A stretch of DNA of 24,102 nt from Chloroflexota bacterium (GTDB lineage: Bacteria > Chloroflexota > Dehalococcoidia > UBA2985), in assembly GCA_016210515.1 (NCBI GenBank), contig JACQTZ010000002.1, positions 1-24,102 on the forward strand, read 5' to 3'. Position numbers and translations under genes: made by a program. Shown here piece by piece: positions 15,035-23,093 of the stretch. Numbering within the stretch: the stretch's first letter is position 1; every line of letters begins with the position of its first letter. The notes beneath the pieces are model-generated. The model saw only the letters and a program-made list of their open reading frames with translations. It was not told the origin of the DNA and did no database searches.

Positions 15035-17668
15035 TCAAGCCTTCTGGGCCGCTCTTACGCTGGCGAGAACCTCAAGCCGGACAACCTGCACCTTGCGATA
15101 GACCTCTTCGTAGCCCTTTCTCACACCGTCTACTGTCAGGAGGTCGTTCTCTATGGAGATGCCGAACAGCCTCTCATTCTCCTCCAGGTAGGGGAGAATG
15201 AGCTGCCAATCGGCGGGGCTAAGGTCCACGAACATGCCGCCGTTCAACTGGTCGCCCACCACCCTGCGGTGGGGGTCTCTCAGGTAGATAGCGCCACCGG
15301 AGGCTAGCGAGAACAGGTTGGAGCCGGGATAGGGTGTGGCCTGAGCGCGAGCGATGCCCTCTTCGTCGAACTCAATACCGTTCATCACCACAAACCCTCC
15401 ACCATTCAGCGGGTCGCCGGCCATGAACGACTCGGCCAGGTAGTCTAGGCAGGTGCCGTTAATCACAACGCGCGGCCTGCCCACCGCGTTAATCAGTGGT
15501 CGGCCTGCGGCATTGCCCAGCACGAATACCTCTCCCCCCTTGGCTCCATACATGAACGTTTGACCCACGTCACCGTGAACAACCAGTTTGCCCTGCTTTA
15601 TGATCTGGCCCACCTGGTCCTGGGCGTTGCCGTGGACGTGAATCTCTAGCCCGTCAATGCCGGATGCAAGATAGTCCCCAGAGCTGTCATACACGTCTAT
15701 CCTGACGTTGTGGGACTCTTGCCCCAGGCCGCATCCGCAGAACCGCTGGCCTACGTAGCCATAGCAGATGAACCTCTTCCATCCCAGCTCACGGGCTGCG
15801 CACAGAAGGCGGGCATCGCACTCGTCTCCTTCAGAAGGGAATCCGCCGGCGTTCAAGACCAGGATTTGCTCGTGGCCACGGGGAGCTCGCAGGCTATCTC
15901 GGGTGCTCCAATCTATGTGACGGTAGACGCTGTTGGAGCTAGCGCTCAGGTCAGGAGAGGAGTGGAAGATTCTGCTCAGACTGCCCCTTAAGATTTGCAG
16001 CACCGAGCTGCGCTTCTTGTCTCCCGTGGTCATGGGACGGTCGTTCAGATAGGTCAGAAGCTCGATGACTCTTGCCTTGAGCTCGTCGTTGCTGTTCGCC
16101 TGGGTTTCAAGCTCCTGGCAGAGGTGGGTGAGCGATGGAAAGCTCCAGCGGCGCAGGTTCCGGCGGCAGTACTCCTTGAGACCAGAGATGTCGGTGGCTG
16201 CCAGGCCTGCCTTCAACGCCTGGGAGATTTCGCCAGCATTGGCCGGGGTTGAGAGCCTGGCGGTTGTTCTGAAATGCTCCTGGTTGTCGGGCGTCTTGAC
16301 CGCTTCGCCGAACTTGTTGGTGCAGACGAGCCGCTTGGAGCCATCTCCCTTACCAGCATCGGCGATGGTGAAGATAAACGCTCCGCCATCGGTGGCGCTG
16401 CCGCCGCGAGAGTTCCAGTACTTGTCGGCAATGGGGCAAAACCGACTGTCCTCTGATGCCAGGCTCTGCAACGTAGCATCGATGGCCTGCTTCTCCGAGC
16501 AGATGAGGCCTATCTGGACCTCTCCTTCCTGCAAGGCAAACACCTGGGGCCGCAGCATGGAGGTGTCGGTGATGCCCATAATCTGGAACTGGTTCTCATC
16601 GGGGATATTGCGGGCAATAATGAAGAACCAGGGGCCATCCGGGGAGCTATGGATGTGTCCTGCCTGGATGTGCCTGTAGATGCGCTGTTTCTCAGGCGGC
16701 AGCAGCTCAAAGTCGTACTCGGAGGTGGGAGCCATAGCCTCGATGACGTACTCCGTGGGATACCCGAAAGTCCTGCTCCACAGGTCGAATAGCTGGACGG
16801 AAACCTCGGTATCCGTCAGGAACTGCTGAGAGATGTTGTGCTGCCTCAGGTACTCGCTGACCGCGTGATAGTTCGCGAAGTCACCGTTGTGAACCAGGGC
16901 CTCGTTCAGGCCGATGAAGGGGTGCGCACCGCCGGGGTGCCAGACCCTTCCCTTGGTGGGATAGCGCTGGTGTGCAATCCAGCCGTGGGCCTTGAACTCC
17001 TCCAGGAGGTAGTACTGGGCAACCTGTTCGGCATAGCCGACTATCTTCAGGATCATGATGTTGCGGCCGTGGGAAAGGACAAAAGCCCGCTTCTCTCCCA
17101 GCGAGGCGTAGAACTCCTGGTTTATCCGGAAGGAGTTCTGATAGATGAACTCGTCCTCAGCCCTGCGAGGAGCCATGTCCTGAAGCCTGTTCTCCTCGAT
17201 GAACCGGCCCAGCACATCCTTTTTCACCCTGACAAAATAGCGCCAGACGTCGGGGGGCTTGACGGTCAACCCTTCGACCTCACGATAGTCGTCCAGGGTG
17301 GGAACCCGCTCGGCCCTGGCGACCTCAAGGTATGGCCCGATGCCGAACGCCTCCACCTCCCGGCGGGACTCTGGGTCCAGCAGGGCTATCTGAAGCAGGT
17401 AATGAGTATCCAGAACCTGTTGGGTTACACCCAGGTCTCGTGGAGATAGCCCCACGGCTGCCAGGCCGCCGCCTTTGCCGTTGCCGCGGTTGTGCATCTG
17501 GACCGAAGGGGCAAAGATGTGGCGTCCACTTACGGGAATGGACGCGATGAAGCCGGTTACCCCGCAGCCTCCCTCTTCGGAAGACCTCCCAGTGGGCACA
17601 CCTGGGTGTGGCAGCCCTGCCCTGGATGCGATGACCCTATCGACGATACCTGTTTGTTCGTAGCGCAT
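15035..17668 (-). CDS. Glutamate synthase-type fused GATase class II and GXGXG subunit
   Basis: This protein is 877 residues from the ATG at 17668. GGCGVTGFIAS places the catalytic N-terminal-nucleophile cysteine at residue 35, so a 34-residue propeptide must be removed, as in GltB. Other class II amidotransferase marks follow: NRGNG (60-64), AHQRYPTKG (232-240), VHNGDF (259-264) and TDTEV (285-289). The C-terminal third is a GXGXG beta-helix domain (EIHVHGNAQDQVGQ, VVHGDVGQTFMYGAKGGEVF). The central FMN domain of GltB is absent and is supplied by neighbouring genes. The amidotransferase part releases ammonia from glutamine. A TTG start at 17710 would overlap the upstream gene; the ATG with AAGG upstream is preferred. 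It is the last gene of the flpD-like to gltB-like run. Confidence 0.88.
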   Translation of the reverse strand: MRYEQTGIVDRVIASRAGLPHPGVPTGRSSEEGGCGVTGFIASIPVSGRHIFAPSVQMHNRGNGKGGGLAAVGLSPRDLGVTQQVLDTHYLLQIALLDPESRREVEAFGIGPYLEVARAERVPTLDDYREVEGLTVKPPDVWRYFVRVKKDVLGRFIEENRLQDMAPRRAEDEFIYQNSFRINQEFYASLGEKRAFVLSHGRNIMILKIVGYAEQVAQYYLLEEFKAHGWIAHQRYPTKGRVWHPGGAHPFIGLNEALVHNGDFANYHAVSEYLRQHNISQQFLTDTEVSVQLFDLWSRTFGYPTEYVIEAMAPTSEYDFELLPPEKQRIYRHIQAGHIHSSPDGPWFFIIARNIPDENQFQIMGITDTSMLRPQVFALQEGEVQIGLICSEKQAIDATLQSLASEDSRFCPIADKYWNSRGGSATDGGAFIFTIADAGKGDGSKRLVCTNKFGEAVKTPDNQEHFRTTARLSTPANAGEISQALKAGLAATDISGLKEYCRRNLRRWSFPSLTHLCQELETQANSNDELKARVIELLTYLNDRPMTTGDKKRSSVLQILRGSLSRIFHSSPDLSASSNSVYRHIDWSTRDSLRAPRGHEQILVLNAGGFPSEGDECDARLLCAARELGWKRFICYGYVGQRFCGCGLGQESHNVRIDVYDSSGDYLASGIDGLEIHVHGNAQDQVGQIIKQGKLVVHGDVGQTFMYGAKGGEVFVLGNAAGRPLINAVGRPRVVINGTCLDYLAESFMAGDPLNGGGFVVMNGIEFDEEGIARAQATPYPGSNLFSLASGGAIYLRDPHRRVVGDQLNGGMFVDLSPADWQLILPYLEENERLFGISIENDLLTVDGVRKGYEEVYRKVQVVRLEVLASVRAAQKA

Positions 17669-17699
17669 GCTCTCTGCCTTGACCGCTTTTCTCGTCTTG

Positions 17700-19247
17700 C
17701 TAAAGCACAAGCTCTTTCTGGGGAGTGGGTTCGTATTTTGCCCTTTCCCGCTCCTCCAGATAGTCCAGATGCACCAGGAGGTCGGTGCGGCCTACCAGCT
17801 CCCGGATGCTCCGCAGTCCGTACTGCCTCAGGAGGTTGCACCACTGCTTGCGCCAGGCCATGTACATGTTGACGATGCGCTGCTCGGCCCACTCCTCGTC
17901 GATCATGCAACTCAGCTCGGGATCGGTGGTGGCGATGCCCCGTGCGCAGCCGCGGCCTCTCTCGCAGTTGGCACAGCGGACGCACTCCAGTGCCACCAGG
18001 TCGGCGGTGCCGATGACCACGCCGTCTGCTCCCAGGGCAATGGCCTTGGCTACGTCCATCGCCGTGCGAATGCCGCCGCTGGCAATGAGACAGACCTCAT
18101 CCCGAACGCCCTCTTCGGTGAGGAACCGGTGCACCTTGGGGATGGCGTACTCGATGGGCATGGCGATGTTTTTCTTGGCAATGTCCGGCGCGGCTCCCGT
18201 GCCGCCGTAGCTCCCATCGAAGTGGATGACGTGCGCCCCTGCGTAGTAGCTGCCTATGGCCACCATGTCCACGTCTGTGGGCGTGGAGACCTTCACGGAG
18301 ATGAGGGCCTGGGGGTTGATCTCCTTCACCCAGTCCACGTGCTTCTTGTGGTCCTCCACCGAGTACACACTGTGGAAGGGGAAGGGCGAGAACAGGGCAT
18401 TCCCTACCACCGTCTCCCGAATGGCTGCTACCGCAGGGGTTACCTTGTCGCCCAGCAGGTGTCCGCCCAGTCCTGGTTTGGCCCCCTGAGCGTATTTGAA
18501 CTCTATCATGGGTGTCCGCTGCAACGTCTCTTCCCTGACGCCGAACAGCCCTGTGGCCACCTGTGTGATGACGTTATCGGCATAAGGGACCAGGCCCTCG
18601 GGGTAGCCACCCTCTCCAGTGCAGGTCAGGGAGTTCAGGCGCTTGGCCGCCCGGGCCCTGCCGACCATGACCGACAGGGCAACGGAGCCAAAGGACATGC
18701 CCCCACCATAGCACGGGATGGCTATAGACCTCTCTGGTCGCCCGTCCTTGCGCTTGTTGAGGGGAACACTGGTGTCGATGCTCTCGTCATCCACATCCAG
18801 GTACTCCTTCGGGTCTGGCCGCTTGAAGCGCATTCTGTCAAAACCGCCTCCGGAGTTGCCGATGCTGTACTCCAGGTCGGCCACGGGCAGGTTACCGGTC
18901 TCCGCCATCTCCCAGTGGGCAATCAGCATCTCGGCAGTCCAGCGGTAGTCGCCCAGGGTTTCCAGGATGGGGTTGAGGCTAAGCGTCAGCGCCTTTTCTG
19001 GGCACCGGTCTATGCAGTAGAAGTCGTTTCCCTTGCACTGGAAGCCGATACATCTGGCGTCTATGGGGCGCAGAGGCTTGGAGTAGTTATCGTACCTGAT
19101 GTGGACGCCGTACGGGCACTCCGCACACAGGCCGCAGGAGCGACATCGGGAGCTCCTGCGGATGGTGTATTTGCCGATGGTGTTTCGATACCGGGACGGC
19201 GTCTGGACGACCCTTGGAAGTTGCATTCCCGCCGTTTTGGTGCTCAT
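17700..19247 (-). CDS. Ferredoxin-domain FMN glutamate synthase subunit (GltB2-like)
   Basis: This 515-residue protein has an N-terminal ferredoxin-like domain with Cys35-x2-Cys38-x2-Cys41-x2-Cys44 and Cys66, 71, 78, 82. The FMN-binding glutamate synthase barrel follows (about 165-490). Catalytic and cofactor motifs are intact: GGGMSFGS (181-188), TGEGG (210-214), AQGAKPGLGGHL (253-264), GGTGAAP (348-354) and ASGGIRTAMDVAKAIALGAD. The Fe-S ligand motif is Cys422-x2-Cys-x2-Cys-x5-Cys434. It should reduce 2-iminoglutarate, formed from 2-oxoglutarate and ammonia, to glutamate. No NAD(P)H subunit (gltD) is nearby, so ferredoxin is the likely donor. It starts inside the end of the upstream paralogue (4-base overlap) and ends 31 bases before the GATase/GXGXG gene. 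Confidence 0.9.
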   Translation of the reverse strand: MSTKTAGMQLPRVVQTPSRYRNTIGKYTIRRSSRCRSCGLCAECPYGVHIRYDNYSKPLRPIDARCIGFQCKGNDFYCIDRCPEKALTLSLNPILETLGDYRWTAEMLIAHWEMAETGNLPVADLEYSIGNSGGGFDRMRFKRPDPKEYLDVDDESIDTSVPLNKRKDGRPERSIAIPCYGGGMSFGSVALSVMVGRARAAKRLNSLTCTGEGGYPEGLVPYADNVITQVATGLFGVREETLQRTPMIEFKYAQGAKPGLGGHLLGDKVTPAVAAIRETVVGNALFSPFPFHSVYSVEDHKKHVDWVKEINPQALISVKVSTPTDVDMVAIGSYYAGAHVIHFDGSYGGTGAAPDIAKKNIAMPIEYAIPKVHRFLTEEGVRDEVCLIASGGIRTAMDVAKAIALGADGVVIGTADLVALECVRCANCERGRGCARGIATTDPELSCMIDEEWAEQRIVNMYMAWRKQWCNLLRQYGLRSIRELVGRTDLLVHLDYLEERERAKYEPTPQKELVL

Positions 19248-20659
19248 CTGCTACCAAGCCCTTCTACTTTTCTTTCGCCAAATATGGGGCCAAAGCTCTC
19301 CCTCTCCAGGTCTTCAAACCACAGGGAGCGGCCGACCTCACCCCGCATCCTTCTGACCTCACGGATGCCCATAGCACCCGCCACCTCGATCAGCTGGTTG
19401 CGCCAGGCTCCCATGAGGTTGAGAATCCGCTGTCTGCCCCACCCAGGGCTTATCTCGTCCAGTTTCACAGGACAGAACCTGCTATTCAGACATGGGTCGC
19501 ATAGCCGGCACTCAAGAGCTACCAGAAGAAGGTTGTCAATGGCGACTCCGTCGGCTCCGCAGATAATGGCCTTGGCCATGTCTTCGGCCCTGGCGACTCC
19601 GCCGGAGAATATCAGGTTGACCCTGGTCCTTACCGAGCCGTCCACGAGTTTGAGGTGGACCTCTCTAATCATATCCTTCGCATATCGTGGCCTGTCCGTG
19701 TCCACCTCTTTGCCGTGGTTGTCGGCGTAGAGATGGAGCGTGTCCACATCGGCATTCGCCAGATTCAAGGCCCTGACGGCTGCCTCCTCGTTGAGTGGCA
19801 TGCCCACGCAGATGCACAGTTCGGGCTGTAAGGAGCGCAGTTTGGCGAACTCCTTTTCGATTCCTGGCTCGTAGGCCAGCTCCACCATCCGGCTCCCGCG
19901 AACCATCTCCGCAAAATCCTGGTAGTTGTCCCTGGTCAAGCAGGGTATCAGGCTGCTGGAGTAGGGTATCAGGTCAACGGAGTACTCCTGGGGCTGGATA
20001 AACATCATGGTCTCCAGGGCGTGGGCCGCCTCAACCATTGCTAGCAGCGCGTTTTCACCGAAAATGCCAAAGTCCGGCTGCTGGAACAGCACCGGTATGG
20101 GCACCTCAAGAATGGGAAGCGCATCTGAGGCCAGGGACATATCTTCGTTGAACTCCAGCCGTCCAGGTCTACGGGATAGCTCGATAGAGGTATTGATGTA
20201 CTCGCGGCCGTGGATGCCGTCTCTGGTGGGACGTACGATCTCAGACATGTCAGTCCAGATGGAGTCGAAGCCCTCGCCGACAAAGGGGCCGCGATAGCCG
20301 GCTCCCGAGACTGGAATAGCGCCTGTCTGGGCCTGATTCCAGGTCTGGTGGATGATATCGGCCCGCCAGTAGTCGTCTCCCAGTGCCCGATAATCGGGGT
20401 TGATCACTCGTGAGAAGATGCCCTTGGTGCACTCCTGCACGCAACGGAAGCAGCCCTGGCAGATGTACAGAAACTCGGGCTCAACCATGGCCCTCATGTG
20501 AAGGTAGTTATCGTCGAAGACCCCGTAGATGCAGTGTTTCTTGACGCACTCGGCACAGCTGCCCGCGCAGTCTTCTCGGAACTCAATCGTGGCAAACTTG
20601 CCAATCGGCTGAAATCGTGGTGGAGTTGCTTTTACGGCGATGTGGTACTTCTTGGGCAT
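19244..20659 (-). CDS. Degenerate ferredoxin-domain glutamate synthase paralogue
   Basis: This 471-residue paralogue of the next gene in the operon shares its layout. Two N-terminal Fe-S motifs are present (Cys31-x3-Cys35-x2-Cys38-x4-Cys43 and Cys67-x2-Cys70-x2-Cys73-x3-Cys77). A barrel region follows, with FSGGVARAEDMAKAIICGAD, and a C-terminal Cys384-x2-Cys-x2-Cys-x5-Cys396 motif. The catalytic MSFGS, TGEGG, AQGAKPGLGG and GGTGAAP motifs are missing; aligned regions read QQPDFGIFGENAL and VELAYEPGIEKEF. It therefore probably does not make glutamate. It may be an electron-relay or structural partner of the intact subunit (inference). GGAGAG precedes its ATG; the gap to metF is 13 bases, and it overlaps the next gene by 4 bases. 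Confidence 0.82.
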   Translation of the reverse strand: MPKKYHIAVKATPPRFQPIGKFATIEFREDCAGSCAECVKKHCIYGVFDDNYLHMRAMVEPEFLYICQGCFRCVQECTKGIFSRVINPDYRALGDDYWRADIIHQTWNQAQTGAIPVSGAGYRGPFVGEGFDSIWTDMSEIVRPTRDGIHGREYINTSIELSRRPGRLEFNEDMSLASDALPILEVPIPVLFQQPDFGIFGENALLAMVEAAHALETMMFIQPQEYSVDLIPYSSSLIPCLTRDNYQDFAEMVRGSRMVELAYEPGIEKEFAKLRSLQPELCICVGMPLNEEAAVRALNLANADVDTLHLYADNHGKEVDTDRPRYAKDMIREVHLKLVDGSVRTRVNLIFSGGVARAEDMAKAIICGADGVAIDNLLLVALECRLCDPCLNSRFCPVKLDEISPGWGRQRILNLMGAWRNQLIEVAGAMGIREVRRMRGEVGRSLWFEDLERESFGPIFGERKVEGLGSR

Positions 20660-20672
20660 GCAGCTCTCCAGC

Positions 20673-21605
20673 TCAAGCTACTTTGGGACGTGGCAGGAGG
20701 CCAACGGCCTCCACAATCTCGCCAACCTTGTCTTCGCCGCCGATGGCCATGATATGGACGCCATGGACGCCTTTTATCTGGCGCAGCTCTGCGATGGTCT
20801 CCAGGCAGATTTTGGTCCCCTCCTCCGCTGCCTTTCCCCTGGGGGCGCCTGCCATCCGTTTCATTATGGAGTCTGGCACGTCCATGCCAGCTATGTCACG
20901 TGCCATGTGCTCGGCCATCCTGAGAGACCTCAAAGGCGTCACTCCGGCCAGGATGTGGACCCTCTCGGTCAAACCCTCCTCACGGGCCAGCCTCATCCAC
21001 TCCTTGAACCGGGCCAGGTTGTATACGCACTGGGTCTGGATGAAGTCCGCTCCCGCCTCTATCTTCTTCGCCAGCCGGATGACGCGATAGTCAAGGGGAT
21101 CGGCAAAGGGGTTCTCCGCCGCTCCAATAAACATGCGGGGCGGGCCGTCAAGCTCAAACCCGCTCATGTCTTTGCCTTCGTCCCGCATCGTCTGCACCGT
21201 CCGCAGCAGATGCATGGAGTCTATGTCAAAGACGTTCAGGGCATCGGGCTGGCTGCCAAAGCTCTGGTGGTCTCCCGAAAGACACAGGATGTTTCTGATG
21301 CCCAGGGAGTGGGCTCCCATAATGTCAGACTGCAAGGCAATCCGGTTGCGGTCGCGAGTCACCATCTGCATAACCGGCTCCACGCCTATTGCCACAAGGT
21401 GAGCGCAGGACGCTATGCTGGACATTCTCACAATGGCGGTTTCATTGTCCGTTACGTTCACGGCGTCCACGTAGCCTTTTAGCATCCCGCCCTTTTTTCG
21501 GATGACCTCGGCATTGCTTCCACGGGGCGGGCCGCATTCGGCGGTAACGGCAAACTCCCCGCTCGATAGGACCTTTTGCAGTCCGCTTATTGTCACGTCA
21601 TTCAT
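20673..21605 (-). CDS. metF: Methylenetetrahydrofolate reductase (MetF)
   Basis: This 310-residue protein is of the MTHFR barrel family. It has the N-terminal VTAECGPPRG catalytic-strand region, VDAVNVTDNETA, the folate/FAD segment EPVMQMVTRDRNRIALQSDI, GIRNILCLSGDHQ, and AGADFIQTQCVYNLARFKEWM. MetF reduces methylene-THF to methyl-THF for methionine synthesis or, in Wood-Ljungdahl organisms, for the methyl branch. It overlaps metV by 4 bases (ATGA). That pairing is the acetogen-style MetF-MetV form, in which MetV is a zinc or Fe-S partner and electrons need not come from NAD(P)H. It is followed 13 bases later by the glutamate synthase-like genes. Confidence 0.93.
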   Translation of the reverse strand: MNDVTISGLQKVLSSGEFAVTAECGPPRGSNAEVIRKKGGMLKGYVDAVNVTDNETAIVRMSSIASCAHLVAIGVEPVMQMVTRDRNRIALQSDIMGAHSLGIRNILCLSGDHQSFGSQPDALNVFDIDSMHLLRTVQTMRDEGKDMSGFELDGPPRMFIGAAENPFADPLDYRVIRLAKKIEAGADFIQTQCVYNLARFKEWMRLAREEGLTERVHILAGVTPLRSLRMAEHMARDIAGMDVPDSIMKRMAGAPRGKAAEEGTKICLETIAELRQIKGVHGVHIMAIGGEDKVGEIVEAVGLLPRPKVA

Positions 21606-22270
21606 ACAATCAGGTCCTCTCTGACCAGTTTTCGAGGGCCGCCGGCGTTGCTGGGTCGCCAGTCCTTGGGAGGAATGTACGTCCTCAGATTACTCATCTG
21701 TCCCAGCACTTTCAAACGGTCGATGATGAGCTGCCAGGCGCAATCTATGTCCGGGGCTACCTCACACTTGCCGTTCCGAGAACCTCCACAGGGGCCATTC
21801 AGAAGCTTCTTGGAGCAGCGAGTGATGGGGCAGATGCCGCCGAAGGTGGCTAGCACACAGTCGCCGCAGCCAGCGCACTCCTCGGTGAAGACACCCTGGC
21901 TCTCCAGGGTGCCTATGAAGGTTGTGTTTACGCCAGGCAGCACGGGGGTTCTGCCATATCGCCTGGCAATGGCCTGCACACCAGCACCACAGGCCAGGGA
22001 CAGCACCGCAGCGTTGCGGGCGACGCCGGGAGCAGCCTCCTGGATAAACTCGTCCTCGCATTGGCGCTCTACGGTCTGCTCTTCCACTTCGATCTTCTTG
22101 CCATCTATCTTGAAGGCCAGCCGCAGGGCGGAGGCCATGGTCGCTACCTCATCGGGGCCGCCGGCAAAGCAGGTCTTTACACAGGTGCCGCAGCCCAAAA
22201 TCAGGAGCTTATTATATGGCGCTACGGCCTTTTTGATCTCTGCGAGAGGCTTCTTCTCAGCGACTATCAT
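21602..22270 (-). CDS. metV: MetV-like methylenetetrahydrofolate reductase partner (MTHFR C-terminal domain)
   Basis: This 222-residue cysteine-rich protein matches the MetV/MTHFR C-terminal family. An N-terminal GCGTCVKTCFAGGPDEVA motif is followed by an HPD-free Rossmann-like middle and the C-terminal cluster CAGCGDCVLATFGGICPITRC with LLNGPCGGSRNGKCEV. In acetogens MetV forms the core of the reductase with MetF, passing electrons to the FMN of MetF. GGAG lies 7 bases before the ATG at 22270. It follows the flpD-like gene by 39 bases and overlaps metF, so the three are one transcript. The paired cysteine motifs could hold a cluster or zinc; ligand number is not settled by sequence alone. 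Confidence 0.9.
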   Translation of the reverse strand: MIVAEKKPLAEIKKAVAPYNKLLILGCGTCVKTCFAGGPDEVATMASALRLAFKIDGKKIEVEEQTVERQCEDEFIQEAAPGVARNAAVLSLACGAGVQAIARRYGRTPVLPGVNTTFIGTLESQGVFTEECAGCGDCVLATFGGICPITRCSKKLLNGPCGGSRNGKCEVAPDIDCAWQLIIDRLKVLGQMSNLRTYIPPKDWRPSNAGGPRKLVREDLIV

Positions 22271-22309
22271 AGGTTGGCTCCATTTCCAAAGCAGGCGTGA
22301 GTCTCCGCA

Positions 22310-22753
22310 CTATCCTTTAGCTGGCGCGCTGCCATTGTGGGCAGCAGGGCTGAGGCCTATGTCGTCCAGATTCGATAGAGTGTCGCGTACAATTTGAGCG
22401 CAGGCGTCTTTATCCTGGGGGGTGATGCTGAACAGGGCCAATCGCCTGCCGCCCAGGCCGATTTCATCCAGCAGGCTCCTGACCCTTCCCACCCGTTTTT
22501 CGGCCCTGGTATTGCCGTCTCCATAGCGGCACTGCCCCTGGGCGCAGGTGAGAACGACCACGGCGTCCGAACCGGCTTCAAACGCCCGCAGCAGGTAGAC
22601 GTCCTGTACTATTGCAGCGCAGGGCAGCCTGACGGTTCGCATCTCGGCGCTGTCTGCCACCGTTAAAGGCAAGGTGGCAACCTCGCTGGAGGCGTCTACG
22701 CAATGGAACAAGGTTATGGCAGGCTTGGAGTTCCTGTTCATGGGTGTCTGCAC
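22310..22753 (-). CDS. MvhD/FlpD-like hydrogenase iron-sulfur subunit, cysteine-depleted
   Basis: This 147-residue protein belongs to the MvhD/FlpD family, small Fe-S proteins that feed electrons into heterodisulfide reductase-like or MetFV complexes. The conserved middle is present: VRLPCAAIVQDVYLLRAFEAGSDAVVVLTCAQGQCRYGDGN, with RVRSLLDEIGLGGRRLALFSI after it. The N-terminal paired-cysteine motif usual in the family (CxxC) reads FHCVDASS here, with one cysteine left. A [2Fe-2S] cluster may thus be altered or absent. It leads the operon, 39 bases before metV. The start is unsure: GTG at 22753 or ATG at 22741, neither with well-placed ribosome binding site. No hdrA, hdrB or hdrC is in the window. 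Confidence 0.78.
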   Translation of the reverse strand: MQTPMNRNSKPAITLFHCVDASSEVATLPLTVADSAEMRTVRLPCAAIVQDVYLLRAFEAGSDAVVVLTCAQGQCRYGDGNTRAEKRVGRVRSLLDEIGLGGRRLALFSITPQDKDACAQIVRDTLSNLDDIGLSPAAHNGSAPAKG

Positions 22754-22773
22754 ATCCCTGAATTTACAAGAGA

Positions 22774-22791
22774 GCGGCCATCGGTGGCCGC
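22774..22791 (-). promoter_or_regulatory. Leader hairpin before the flpD-like/metV/metF/glutamate synthase operon
   Basis: The perfect inverted repeat GCGGCCA-TCGG-TGGCCGC lies between the predicted transcription start (about 22798) and the first codon, with a run of Gs before it on the transcript. There is no T-run after it, so it is not an obvious terminator. It could be a protein-binding site or mRNA-stability element. Confidence 0.4.
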
Positions 22792-22804
22792 CCCCCGTTT
22801 GTCT

Positions 22805-22833
22805 ATCATGTCACTACTCCAGCATGTAGTCAA
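22805..22833 (-). promoter_or_regulatory. Predicted promoter of the metVF-glutamate synthase operon
   Basis: On the minus strand TTGACT (22828-22833), 17 bases and CATGAT (22805-22810, four of six consensus) lie 52-80 bases before the first codon. This is the only good match in the gap 22754-22938, which otherwise holds the leader hairpin and no gene. Confidence 0.5.
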
Positions 22834-22938
22834 GATAGGTAGGGCAGTTTCTCGTGGAATCGGCCCGAGAGATAGAGATGCGGTAACTGGCAACCGCCTA
22901 CCGCCTGTTTTCAGGGTACTCCTTATCTCGTAAGGTTG

Positions 22939-23073
22939 TCAATCAGTTGTGCTCGTCCAGTAGGTTAGTGACACCGTGGCTCCTCTCTTTGGGTTTGCCG
23001 CTGTTGAAGGGACGCGGAGAGTGAGGTAGCCCAGGGCTTGGTGGAGACGCACGGTATTGTAGACCCTTGCTCT
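22939..23073 (-). pseudogene. C-terminal remnant of an IS transposase (integrase-core type)
   Basis: About 44 codons encode RVYNTVRLHQALGYLT followed by a tail ending SLTYWTSTTD. YNxxRxHQALGYLTP is the end of the integrase core in IS3/IS481-type transposases. Upstream codons in this frame are the shadow of the DUF4389 gene, so the rest of the transposase is gone. The remnant lies 20 bases after the DUF4389 stop. Confidence 0.75.
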
Positions 23074-23093
23074 CTGGCTCGATGCAAAGGGCG

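Noticed and set aside
17667..19730. 687-residue plus-strand reading frame
   Set aside because: It is antisense to two glutamate synthase-family genes with clear motifs; it arises from GC-rich codon bias and resembles no known protein.
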